Shown one piece after another: positions 37,799-45,775 of a DNA stretch of 64,000 nucleotides. Origin of the DNA: Bog-257 sp963805985 (GTDB lineage: Bacteria > Acidobacteriota > Terriglobia > Terriglobales > Acidobacteriaceae); assembly GCA_963805985.1 (NCBI GenBank), contig CAWDWG010000008.1:662962-726961 (forward strand), written 5' to 3'. The notes under the pieces were generated by a model that saw only the letters and a list, made by a program, of their open reading frames with translations, did no database searches and was not told the origin of the DNA. The position numbers were made by a program, and so were the translations under genes. Position 1 is the first letter of the stretch, and each line of letters starts with the position of its first letter.

Positions 37799-40090
37799 GT
37801 GTGGGGACAATCCGAATTGACTGAGTTGCGCAATCAAACGGAGTTGCCAGACGACAGCTGCGACGCCGCATCCGTGTCCGGGCCATCGGACTCCGCTTCC
37901 TCGTCGGCGACCATCACCCTGCGAGTTTCCGAAGCCTGCGTGGAAGACATTGGACACGCGGTGGCGCGCGTCGCGGCTGCTGACCTAGCGCGCATCGGAG
38001 CACAAATTGGTGACGTGCTGAAAATTACTGGATTGACTGTTGCCGTGGCGCGCGCGGAGCTTGCTCACGAGCGAATGGCGGGCACGATCCAGATCGACGG
38101 CACTACGCGCAGCAATTGCGGCGCAGGATTGCAGGAGCAGGTAACGGTCGCGCGTACGGCGCACGAGCAGGCAGTCGCGGTTCGCTTCACGCCATTGTGG
38201 ATAGGAGCTGCGCCGGCGACAGTCGCTCCCGATCGCATACTCGAAGATCTAGTCGGTGTTCCGGTCACCGTGGGCTCCGCGGTTCGCGTGCCGACATTTG
38301 CCAAGGCGGTTAACTTCCAGGTTGTCCGCACAATTCCTTCCGGGCCGGTCGTCATCGGCAAACGCACCGACATCCGCATCGTTGAAGGCGAAGCGGCGCC
38401 GGGGCGGGCTCCGTCGGTCTCGTATGAAGACATCGGCGGCTTGGAGCGCGCCGTCACGCGCGTTCGCGAAATCGTTGAATTGCCGCTGCGGCATTCGCGA
38501 TTGTTCGAGCGGCTGGGAATTCTCGCGCCGAAAGGCGTGTTGTTGTACGGCCCTCCGGGCACAGGCAAGACTCTGCTGGCGCGCGCCGTGGCGGCGGAGA
38601 GCCGTGCGCACTTCATTCATCTCAACGGCCCCGAGGTCATGCGGAAGTTTTATGGCGAGAGTGAAGCCAAGCTCCGCGAGGTCTTTGAGGAAGCTGCGCG
38701 CTGCGCGCCCGCGATTATCTTCATCGACGAGATCGACGCTGTCGCTCCCAAACGTACTGAAGTGATCGGCGAGGTTGAGAAGCGCGTTGTAGCGCAGCTT
38801 CTGAGCCTGCTGGACGGCTTTGTTGCGCGTGGTCAGGTGATCGTCATCGGCGCGACGAATATTCCTGAGGTGCTGGATCCGGCGCTGCGCCGTCCCGGCC
38901 GCTTTGACCGCGAAATCGAGATCGGCGTTCCCAACACGGAAGCGCGGCTAAAGATTTTGCGAATCCACACGCGCGCCATGCCGCTTGCGCCGGACGTTGA
39001 TCTGCCCGAGATTGCCGACCACTCGCATGGCTTTGTGGGAGCTGATCTGGAAGCATTGTGCCAGGAAGTCGGCATGATTGCGCTGCGCCGCTTCCTCGCT
39101 AACGCTCCCGTCGACGCTGATGGGGCCTCCTCGCTCGACGCCACTTCCCTGCACGTTACGCGTGACGATTTTCTCACCGGCTTGAAGGAAGTAGAGCCGA
39201 GCGCGACGCGCGAGTTCTTTATTGAAAAGAGCACGACGACATTTGCATCGCTGGGAGGACTCGATCGCGCGAAGCGCCTACTGGATGCGGTGGTCGAGCA
39301 CTCGCACGTTCACGATGAGCTGTACGAAAAAGTTGGCCTCACTCCGCCGCGCGGTATTCTCCTCTCCGGGCCATCGGGCACAGGGAAAACCGCGCTGGCG
39401 CGAGCCCTCTCGGGCGAAAAAGATCTCCCGCTAATCGCAATCGATGGGCCGCAGTTGTACTCGAAGTGGCTGGGCGAATCGGAACGCGCGCTGCGCGAGG
39501 TCTTCAAGAAGGCGCGGCGAGCGGCGCCCTGCATTCTGTTCTTCGACACGATCGACGCCATCGCGCCCCGGTTCAGCGGCGATCAGTTCGGCAGCGATGT
39601 CTATCAGCGAATTCTGAGCCAACTACTGCGCGAAATCGACAACCTGCGCGATGTGAAGGGCGTGATCCTGGTGGCGGCGAGCAATCGCCCCGATCGCATC
39701 GAGCCTGCCCTCCTTCGCAGCGGCCGCTTCGACTACATCGTCTCTTTCGCCAATCCTGATGTCGCCGAGCGCGCAGCGATTATGCGGCTGTGCTGCCGGC
39801 AGGTGCCGCTGGCGTCCGACGTCGACTTCGACGAATTCGCCGTAAGAACGGAAGGATTCACCGGCGCCGATCTCGAGAGCTGGTGCAAGAAGGCGACGCT
39901 GCAGGCAATCGCTGACTTCAAGGACACCGACGAAACCAAGCTGTTTGTGGTTTCGCGCGGCGATTTCCAGAGAGCGCTCGAACTCGATTATGGCACTCCC
40001 AGCCATCCGGAAAAATCTCCAGCACGGCGCAACGTTACCGAGATTCACGCCTCCACGTATTTCGGAGGCAATTACGAGGGTCGATCATGA
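37799..40090 (+). CDS. CDC48/VCP-like AAA+ ATPase, two AAA domains, altered D2 Walker B
   Basis: 763 residues. An N-terminal CDC48 double-psi-barrel-like domain (about 38-200, 'LRVSEACVEDIGHAVARVAAADLARIGAQIGDVLKI') precedes D1 (Walker A GPPGTGKT near 250, Walker B 'IIFIDEIDA' near 305) and D2 (Walker A GPSGTGKT near 524). In D2 the Walker B reads 'CILFFDTIDA': Asp583 is kept but the catalytic Glu is Thr584, so D2 probably binds ATP without efficient hydrolysis. Arg-finger segments 'RRPGRFDREI' and 'LRSGRFDYIV' are present. CDC48 proteins unfold or remodel protein substrates. The start is GTG 37799, without a clear ribosome site. Its stop overlaps the ATG of the oxidoreductase gamma gene (ATGA), so it is made together with that enzyme; a role in its assembly or repair is inferred. 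Confidence 0.87.
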   Translation: MWGQSELTELRNQTELPDDSCDAASVSGPSDSASSSATITLRVSEACVEDIGHAVARVAAADLARIGAQIGDVLKITGLTVAVARAELAHERMAGTIQIDGTTRSNCGAGLQEQVTVARTAHEQAVAVRFTPLWIGAAPATVAPDRILEDLVGVPVTVGSAVRVPTFAKAVNFQVVRTIPSGPVVIGKRTDIRIVEGEAAPGRAPSVSYEDIGGLERAVTRVREIVELPLRHSRLFERLGILAPKGVLLYGPPGTGKTLLARAVAAESRAHFIHLNGPEVMRKFYGESEAKLREVFEEAARCAPAIIFIDEIDAVAPKRTEVIGEVEKRVVAQLLSLLDGFVARGQVIVIGATNIPEVLDPALRRPGRFDREIEIGVPNTEARLKILRIHTRAMPLAPDVDLPEIADHSHGFVGADLEALCQEVGMIALRRFLANAPVDADGASSLDATSLHVTRDDFLTGLKEVEPSATREFFIEKSTTTFASLGGLDRAKRLLDAVVEHSHVHDELYEKVGLTPPRGILLSGPSGTGKTALARALSGEKDLPLIAIDGPQLYSKWLGESERALREVFKKARRAAPCILFFDTIDAIAPRFSGDQFGSDVYQRILSQLLREIDNLRDVKGVILVAASNRPDRIEPALLRSGRFDYIVSFANPDVAERAAIMRLCCRQVPLASDVDFDEFAVRTEGFTGADLESWCKKATLQAIADFKDTDETKLFVVSRGDFQRALELDYGTPSHPEKSPARRNVTEIHASTYFGGNYEGRS

Positions 40091-40734
40091 GCTACACCGA
40101 ACTCACGGTTTGGACGCGCGGCATCATCATGGACAAAGAAGGCCGCGACATCGTCAACTCCGTCGCCGCTGCTGCCCGCAAGGAAGGCAAGCAGTCGCAG
40201 GCGATGGAGAACTACGTGGACAATCCCGATCGCACCAACGCGCCCACGCGCAAATATTGCCGCGTCAGCGATGGCGTGATCGAGAACGCGCTCACCTACG
40301 AAAACGAGAATCCCAACATCGTCGTGCTGGTCGAAGGAACGATGGTGAAGGGTTGGGATTACATGCGCGGCATGCCGCCGGGCGGAACGCTGATCATCAA
40401 TACGCATTACACGCCGGATTACATTCTTCGTTTCGTTCCTGGTCCGGAGCGGCTGGCGCAGTTGGTGTGCGTCGATGCCGCCAAGCTCGCGGATCACAAA
40501 TGGCTCTATTACCGGCTGGGCGAGCTCGGCCTGGATCGCCTGTCAACGGAAGGCGCAGCTGAGCGTACCAAGCTGGTCGCGCCGGACATTGCGGCGCCGC
40601 TGATTGCGGCCGTCGTGAAGACGACCGGCATCGTGAAGCGCGAGACCATCGAGCCGATGATCGCCAACAAGAAAGCATTCGAGATGGCGATGAACGAGTT
40701 GCACATCATGCCGCTGAACGCGGTCGCGGTTTAG
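40087..40734 (+). CDS. 2-oxoacid:acceptor oxidoreductase gamma subunit (oxalate-oxidoreductase-like)
   Basis: 215 residues corresponding to domain III of the 2-oxoacid:ferredoxin oxidoreductase (OFOR) family: 'LTVWTRGIIMDKEGRDIVNSVAAAARKEGKQSQAM', 'RYCRVSDGVIEN'-like segment near 55, 'VVLVEGTMVKGWDYMRGMPPGGTLIINT', and 'AAVVKTTGIVKRETIEPMIANKKAFEMAMNE'. It has no ferredoxin domain, unlike the Moorella oxalate oxidoreductase gamma chain, which carries one. That module appears instead on the next gene. ATG 40087 overlaps the CDC48-like stop by 4 bp; the next gene starts 21 bp on, after AGGAAGGA. Confidence 0.82.
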   Translation: MSYTELTVWTRGIIMDKEGRDIVNSVAAAARKEGKQSQAMENYVDNPDRTNAPTRKYCRVSDGVIENALTYENENPNIVVLVEGTMVKGWDYMRGMPPGGTLIINTHYTPDYILRFVPGPERLAQLVCVDAAKLADHKWLYYRLGELGLDRLSTEGAAERTKLVAPDIAAPLIAAVVKTTGIVKRETIEPMIANKKAFEMAMNELHIMPLNAVAV

Positions 40735-40755
40735 CTAACGTCATAGGAAGGAACA

Positions 40756-42588
40756 ATGTCGACCAAAGGCACTCACATTCCCGACCGGCTCAAGATCACG
40801 TTCGCCGGCATTACTCCCGCACCGACACAGGAAAAGGGTCAGGACCTGTTCCCTACCGGCAACTGGCGCTCGATTCGGCCGGTTTACCGCGATAAGCTTC
40901 CACCGTGCAACAACGCTTGCGGCACGAACGAGAAGATTCAGGGCTATCTCGATCTGGTGAAGCGCGGCAAGTATCTCGATGCCTATGCGCTGATCAAGGA
41001 AGACATGCCCTTCCCTTCCGTCACCGGCCGCGTGTGCTATCACCCGTGCGAGCAGGCCTGCAATCGTGGCAAGTATGACGAGGCGATTTCCATTCGCGCG
41101 GTCGAGCGGTTCCTTGGCGATCTGGGACAGGCGCTGACCAACGATGTTGTGAAGGCCGGCAAACCGAACGGAAAGAAAGTGGCGATCGTTGGATCGGGCC
41201 CGGCGGGACATAGCGCGGCGTATCAACTCGCGCGCCTCGGCTACAAAGTGACGATCCTGGAGAAGTCGCCGAAGCCCGGCGGACTGAATCGCGGCGGCAT
41301 TCCGGTGTGGGTGCTTCCGCCGGACATTCTGGATCGCGAGATCGAGCGCCTGGTGCAGATAGGCGTCGAGATCAAGTGCAATGTCGAGGTTGGCAAGGAC
41401 GTCAGCTGGGACGACCTGAAGAAGACCTACGACGCCTGCGTGCTGGCGGTTGGCCTGATCAACTCGAACAGTGTTCGCGCCGAGGGCGAGGACAAGGACG
41501 GCGTGATCTACGGCCTGCCTTACCTGCGCGACATCGGCATGGGCACGTCGAAGGTGAAGCTTGGGCCTCGTGTGGCCGTCATCGGCGGTGGAAACACCGC
41601 GATCGATTGCGCTCGCGAAGCGCTGCGGCAGGGCGCGGTCGAAGTCACGATGATTACGGTCGAATCCAACAAAGAAGAGTTGCCGTGCGTGGCTGAAGAT
41701 CTTCACGACATGATGCAAGAAGGCGTTGAAATCTTGCACTCCCGCGCCATGACAGCGGTACTGGGCAACGGCAAGGTGGAAGCGCTGCAGCTGCATCCGG
41801 CGCGGTTCTCCGGGGCGATCAACGCTTCGCCCATTGACATTGATCGCGATTCGCCGGCGGACAAGTTCAGTGTCGACAACGTCATCATCGCCGTCGGGCA
41901 GCATGCTTCGCTCAACTGGCTGCCTGCCGACTTCAAGAACGAGCGCGGCAACCTCAAGACGGATCGCTTCGGCCGACTTGGCGACACCAACTTCTTCGCG
42001 GCCGGTGACGTGGTGCAGCTGGGCACTGGAATTCAGCTGATGGTTGTGAACGCCGTCGGCGACGGCAAGCGGGTCGCGTTCAATCTGGACAAAGTCCTGC
42101 GCGGCGAAGAGCTGGAGCCGCGCTCGATTCCGGTCGATGTCATCTTCGATCTGAATCGCATGAACATGACGTACTTCCCGCACTTCCCGCGCGTGCAGCA
42201 GGAGATGCTACCACCGAACAGCCGCAAGAAGACGTCGCAGGAAGTGATTCTAGGATACAGCGAAGAGCAGGCGGTCGAAGAAGCGGCCCGCTGCTTCAGC
42301 TGCGGAACGTGCAACGCTTGCGACAACTGTTACCTCGTCTGTCCCGAGCCTTGCATCGCGCGGCCGGAGCGCTCCAACGGGATGTACAAGATCCTGATCG
42401 ACTACTGCAAAGGCTGTCGCGTGTGCATCGAAGAGTGTCCGACGGGATGCCTGGAAGGCGTTCCCGAGCTCGACTTCGACACCGGCGTGGTGCGAATGGA
42501 CACGGCGTTCGCCATCTCGCCCGGCCTGCATGGACGGCAGGCAGAACAGTTAAGGCAGCTGGCCGAGCAGCCGGCGAAAAACATTTAG
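40756..42588 (+). CDS. GltD-like FAD/NAD(P) oxidoreductase fused to 2[4Fe-4S] ferredoxin domain
   Basis: 610 residues. Order of domains: an N-terminal [4Fe-4S] helical domain with Cys51, 55, 94, 98 and 102; a flavoprotein core with FAD motif 'VAIVGSGPAGHSAAYQLARLG' (about 142-162) and a second nucleotide motif 'VAVIGGGNTAIDCAREAL' (about 274-291), as in the beta subunit of glutamate synthase; then a C-terminal two-cluster ferredoxin ('CFSCGTCNACDNCYLVCPEPC' region near 514-534 and 'CKGCRVCIEECP' near 551-562). It sits between the gamma and alpha genes. It would take low-potential electrons from the thiamine-diphosphate enzyme through the ferredoxin part to FAD and NAD(P)+. True glutamate synthase is unlikely because no large subunit is present. 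Confidence 0.87.
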   Translation: MSTKGTHIPDRLKITFAGITPAPTQEKGQDLFPTGNWRSIRPVYRDKLPPCNNACGTNEKIQGYLDLVKRGKYLDAYALIKEDMPFPSVTGRVCYHPCEQACNRGKYDEAISIRAVERFLGDLGQALTNDVVKAGKPNGKKVAIVGSGPAGHSAAYQLARLGYKVTILEKSPKPGGLNRGGIPVWVLPPDILDREIERLVQIGVEIKCNVEVGKDVSWDDLKKTYDACVLAVGLINSNSVRAEGEDKDGVIYGLPYLRDIGMGTSKVKLGPRVAVIGGGNTAIDCAREALRQGAVEVTMITVESNKEELPCVAEDLHDMMQEGVEILHSRAMTAVLGNGKVEALQLHPARFSGAINASPIDIDRDSPADKFSVDNVIIAVGQHASLNWLPADFKNERGNLKTDRFGRLGDTNFFAAGDVVQLGTGIQLMVVNAVGDGKRVAFNLDKVLRGEELEPRSIPVDVIFDLNRMNMTYFPHFPRVQQEMLPPNSRKKTSQEVILGYSEEQAVEEAARCFSCGTCNACDNCYLVCPEPCIARPERSNGMYKILIDYCKGCRVCIEECPTGCLEGVPELDFDTGVVRMDTAFAISPGLHGRQAEQLRQLAEQPAKNI

Positions 42589-42596
42589 GAGGTTTT

Positions 42597-42685
42597 CACC
42601 ACGGAAGCACAGAAGACACGGAAGAAAACCAAAAGAATGAAGTAGAAAATGAAATAAGAAATCCTGTTCCGTGTATTCCGTGGTG
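42597..42685. repeat. 'CACCACGGAAGCACAGAAGA' inverted repeat element, copy 1
   Basis: Left arm from 42597 (CACCACGGAAGCACAGAAGA, then CACGG), right arm CCGTGTATTCCGTGGTG (42669-42685), with an A-rich middle. A second copy lies at 56947-57022. It sits between the flavoprotein and alpha-subunit genes, in the gap 42589-42719. Confidence 0.65.
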
Positions 42686-42719
42686 ATACCCAGACCCGAA
42701 TCGTCGTAATGGAGAAATC

Positions 42720-43928
42720 ATGGCAACGGCACCAACCCTAAGCAAGAAGACAGTCCGCATCAACGGCTGCGTCGCGTCGGCGCAGGCCGCAAAATATGCG
42801 GACGTCGATGTGATTACGGCTTACCCGATCCGGCCTTACACGGCGACCATGATGGCCCTGGCACAGATGGTGGCGAATGGCGAACTCGATGCCGAGTACA
42901 TCGTCGCCGACAGCGAGCACTCGCAGCTCAGTATCGCGCACGGCGCATCGTCGAGTGGCGCGCGCGTCTTCACCGGAAGCTCCGGCGTCGGTGTGCAGTA
43001 TGCGTACGAGCTGTACTCGCCGATCTCCGGCAGCCGCATGCCGGTGCAGATGATGATCGCCGACCGCACACTCGATCCGCCCGGCGACTTCGGCTCCGAG
43101 CACACGGACGCGTTGTCCACGCGCGACATGGGCTGGCTAATGGGCTGGTCGTGTGACGCGCAGGAGGCGTTCGACAATCACCTGATGGCGTATCGCATCG
43201 GCGAGGATCGGCGCGTGCTGCTGCCGCAGATGGTGTGCCAGGACGGCTTCTTCGTCTCGCACATTACGAGTGATGTCGAGCTGCCGGATTCCGGGCAAGT
43301 GAAGGAATTCCTGCCGCAGTACAAGCATCCCTATCCGCTCGATCCGCGGCATCCGGTATCACATGGGCCGCAGATCATGCCGGAGCAGGGTCCGCCGCTG
43401 CAGTTGGAGCGCGCACGTGCGATGGAAGAGTCGATGGCGGTGATCGAGGAAGTGCATGAGGAGTTCGCGCGCATCTTCGGCCGCAAATACGACCCATGGA
43501 TCGAGGAGTTCATGACCGATGACGCCGACGTGGTCTTCTATCTGCAGGGCGGCCACGGAGTCACAGCGCGTTATGCCATTCAGCACATGCGCAACGATGG
43601 CCTGAAGGTTGGCATGGTCCGGCTGCGGACGATCCGGCCCTACCCCACCGATCGCGTGAACGAAGTGCTGAGCAAGTTCAAGGTGGTTGGTGTGATTGAG
43701 ACGAACCTGGGCCTGGGCAGCGTTGCTAGCGGCGGCTCGCTGTACGCCGAGGTTTGCGCGGCGCTGTACGAGAGCCCGAAGCGGCCGTTGGTGATGTCGT
43801 TCATGGCCGGTCTGGGCGGCGAAGCGATCGTGCTCAAAGAGTTTTATTGGATGACCAAGAAGATGAGCGAAGCAATGAAGCGCGGCAAGATCGAGAAGCG
43901 CACGCATTGGGTGGGATTCGAGGAATAG
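42720..43928 (+). CDS. 2-oxoacid:acceptor oxidoreductase alpha subunit with YPIRP motif (oxalate oxidoreductase type)
   Basis: 402 residues: OFOR domains I and II. The signature is 'DVDVITAYPIRPYTATMM' with Tyr35-Pro36-Ile37-Arg38-Pro39. In pyruvate and most other 2-oxoacid enzymes this is YPITP, and the Thr contacts the substrate. In Moorella thermoacetica oxalate oxidoreductase it is Arg, which binds the second carboxylate of oxalate. Other family features are 'YIVADSEHSQLSIAHGASSSGARVFTGSSGVGVQYAYEL', 'GSRMPVQMMIADRTLDPPGDFGSEHTDAL' and the domain II 'VVFYLQGGHGVTARYAI...GMVRLRTIRPYPTDRVNEVL'. Predicted reaction with the beta subunit: oxalate to 2 CO2 + 2 electrons, without CoA. ATG 42720 has GGAG upstream. 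Confidence 0.86.
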   Translation: MATAPTLSKKTVRINGCVASAQAAKYADVDVITAYPIRPYTATMMALAQMVANGELDAEYIVADSEHSQLSIAHGASSSGARVFTGSSGVGVQYAYELYSPISGSRMPVQMMIADRTLDPPGDFGSEHTDALSTRDMGWLMGWSCDAQEAFDNHLMAYRIGEDRRVLLPQMVCQDGFFVSHITSDVELPDSGQVKEFLPQYKHPYPLDPRHPVSHGPQIMPEQGPPLQLERARAMEESMAVIEEVHEEFARIFGRKYDPWIEEFMTDDADVVFYLQGGHGVTARYAIQHMRNDGLKVGMVRLRTIRPYPTDRVNEVLSKFKVVGVIETNLGLGSVASGGSLYAEVCAALYESPKRPLVMSFMAGLGGEAIVLKEFYWMTKKMSEAMKRGKIEKRTHWVGFEE

Positions 43929-43931
43929 AGA

Positions 43932-44068
43932 TTTCGGGTGGAAGGGCACGGCTTCAGCCGCGCCGTGACGCCGCATCATCAACCGGGCTTTAGCCCTGGG
44001 TCACCGTGGCTAAAGCCATTACTGATGTTTCGTAGTTCCGCCGGGCTGAAGCCCGGCGCTTCCACCAA
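43932..44068. repeat. Hairpin-rich intergenic repeat between alpha and beta genes
   Basis: Fills the 157-bp gap between the alpha and beta genes. Contains 'ACGGCTTCAGCCGCG', 'CGGGCTTTAGCCCTGGG', 'GTGGCTAAAGCCA' and 'CCGGGCTGAAGCCCGG' hairpins, bounded by GTGGAAG... and ...CTTCCACC. Related in style to the 599 and 28228 elements. It may tune mRNA stability of the downstream beta gene. Confidence 0.6.
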
Positions 44069-44085
44069 CAGCGGGAGGAACGAAG

Positions 44086-45150
44086 ATGGCAACCATTGAA
44101 GTGCAACGGCAGCTGCTGCCGATTCTGGATAGTCCGAACCAGGGAGCGCGTTTCTACAACCCTGAATTACCGTCGAGCGAGCCGTTTGTTCCCGGACATC
44201 GCACCTGCGCCGGCTGCGGGCCGTCGATTCAGTACCGCATGACGACCAAGGCCGCGGGCGACAACACCATCCTGGTCGGACCGACGGGCTGCATGTACGT
44301 GGCGAACAGCTCCTATCTTTGCACGCCCTACAACGTGCCGTGGGCGCACACGCAGATCGGCAGCGCGGGCAGCTTCACCGCGGGCATTGCGGCTGCGTAC
44401 GAAGCCATGATTCGCAAAGGCAAGTGGCAGGGAAAGTTTCCCAACATCATCTGCGAAGCGGGCGATGGCAGTGCGTCTGACATCGGCATCGGATCGGTGT
44501 CAGGCGCGCTCTATCGCGATCACGATTGCCTGATCATCTGCTACGACAACGAGCAGTATGCGAACACAGGAATTCAGGCATCGTCGCGTACGCCTTATGG
44601 AGGTATGACCACGTTCTCGCCTCCGGGACCGAATATTCCCGAGGCGAAGAAACTGTTTCCGAAGGAACTGGCGCGCATGATGGCGGCCGGGCATCCGCAC
44701 TGCTATGTCGCGACGGCCAGCGTGGGCTATCCCATCGACCTGATGAACAAAGTGCGCAAAGGCCTCAACCGCAAAGGCGCGGCGTTCCTGATGGTCTACA
44801 CGCCGTGTCAGAAGGGCTTCGTGTACGAGACGCCGCGGTCGATCGATCTGGGCAGGCTCGTCGTCGAGTGCGGACTGTATCCCATGTGGGAGTGGAATCC
44901 GGAGAAGCGTGAGTTTGATTACAGCTTCCGTCCGCAGAGTATGCGGCCGGTGTCGGAGTATCTGAAGCTGCAAGGGCGCTTCGGTCACCTGCACGCCGAG
45001 CACATCGCCACGCTGCAGAAGTTTGCCAACGAGCAGTGGCGCATGCTGGGCATCGCGTTGCCCGAGGAATTGATCAAGGCAGCGGATGCCAGGAACGTAG
45101 TGGATATGGCGGCGGCGCAAGAGGCCGCGGTGGTAGCGGAGACCGTATGA
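44086..45150 (+). CDS. 2-oxoacid:acceptor oxidoreductase beta subunit (thiamine diphosphate and [4Fe-4S])
   Basis: 354 residues: OFOR domain VI. The thiamine-diphosphate motif starts at Gly126-Asp127-Gly128 ('EAGDGSASDIGIGSVSGAL') and ends 'YDNEQYANTGIQASSRTPYGG' (Asn155 to Gly162). Four Cys fit the proximal [4Fe-4S] cluster: Cys41 and Cys44 ('TCAGCG'), Cys69 ('PTGCMYV') and Cys241 ('YTPCQKG'). The C-terminal part ('SIDLGRLVVECGLYPMWEWNPEKREFDYSFRP') is normal for the family. ATG 44086 follows GGGAGGA. The stop overlaps the ATG of a 126-residue protein. With the YPIRP alpha chain it should form the oxalate-cleaving core. Confidence 0.88.
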   Translation: MATIEVQRQLLPILDSPNQGARFYNPELPSSEPFVPGHRTCAGCGPSIQYRMTTKAAGDNTILVGPTGCMYVANSSYLCTPYNVPWAHTQIGSAGSFTAGIAAAYEAMIRKGKWQGKFPNIICEAGDGSASDIGIGSVSGALYRDHDCLIICYDNEQYANTGIQASSRTPYGGMTTFSPPGPNIPEAKKLFPKELARMMAAGHPHCYVATASVGYPIDLMNKVRKGLNRKGAAFLMVYTPCQKGFVYETPRSIDLGRLVVECGLYPMWEWNPEKREFDYSFRPQSMRPVSEYLKLQGRFGHLHAEHIATLQKFANEQWRMLGIALPEELIKAADARNVVDMAAAQEAAVVAETV

Positions 45151-45527
45151 ACAAAGAAGCAACCGAACCCGGAAATGAACCCGAAGTTGAACCGGAAGGC
45201 CAGGAAAGTTACATCGTCGCCGAAGGCAAGAAGCGCGGGTCCACACGCGATGTGCGCCCCGAGGCGGCTTACGACCGCTACTTCACCGTGGTGCGCGTGC
45301 ATCCTGGCGATGCCATCCTGACCGATAACTGGCACACCAACGAAGTGCTGAGCCACGCGCGCAAGAACTTCGAGGGAGTGACGTTCCCCATGCGGACGCT
45401 GGAGGCATGGGGTGCGATGGTGGAGAACGATCATCGCGCTTACTACACCGCCGGCGGGCGCATCTGGGTGATGGATCTGGAGCCGGCCGAAGGCAAGAAG
45501 CCGCGAATGGCCGCGGGCACGAACTAG
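45147..45527 (+). CDS. Unknown 126-residue protein coupled to the oxidoreductase beta gene
   Basis: Not recognised. Its ATG overlaps the beta-subunit stop (ATGA), which shows translational coupling. The first 25 residues are acidic and probably disordered ('EATEPGNEPEVEPEGQE'); a basic 'EGKKRGSTRDVRPEA' follows, then a compact segment with 'YFTVVRVHPGDAILTDNWHTNEVLSHARKNFEG' and 'AYYTAGGRIWVMDLEPAE'. It has no signal peptide, membrane segment or Cys, so it is a cytosolic, non-cluster protein. An accessory or stabilising role for the oxidoreductase is inferred from coupling alone. Confidence 0.7.
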   Translation: MNKEATEPGNEPEVEPEGQESYIVAEGKKRGSTRDVRPEAAYDRYFTVVRVHPGDAILTDNWHTNEVLSHARKNFEGVTFPMRTLEAWGAMVENDHRAYYTAGGRIWVMDLEPAEGKKPRMAAGTN

Positions 45528-45534
45528 GGGCGAC

Positions 45535-45760
45535 GAAAGGTCGGGCCGCCGGCTGAAGAGGCTGCTGAACAAAAGTCGGATACGCCGGATTGTGCCGCCG
45601 GCTGAAGCCGGCTCGGGCGAAAAATAACGGCTTCGGCACGACTGAAGTCGTGCCCTGTTACAAAGCGCTCGCGGGACGACTTTTTGAGCGGACTGCGAAG
45701 CCGGCTCCGGTTGGAACAGATCAGCTAAACGCGAGCGCTGAAGCGCCGTACTACCCTAGT
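45535..45760. repeat. Hairpin-rich intergenic repeat after the oxidoreductase operon
   Basis: Contains 'GCCGCCGGCTGAAG', 'GCCGGCTGAAGCCGGC', 'GCACGACTGAAGTCGTGC' and a last 'GCGCTGAAGCGC' type hairpin. The frame 45590-45775 runs through it in phase with the receiver-like gene but looks non-coding. Confidence 0.55.
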
Positions 45761-45775
45761 ACACAAACAGGTTCC

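Noticed and set aside
40756..42588. Glutamate synthase small subunit
   Set aside because: The C-terminal two-cluster ferredoxin and the lack of a large subunit argue for an oxidoreductase partner role.
42720..45150. Pyruvate:ferredoxin oxidoreductase as the identity of the alpha/beta pair
   Set aside because: The substrate-contact Thr of YPITP is Arg here and the locus holds an oxalyl-CoA-type ligase; oxalate fits better. Not excluded without an assay.
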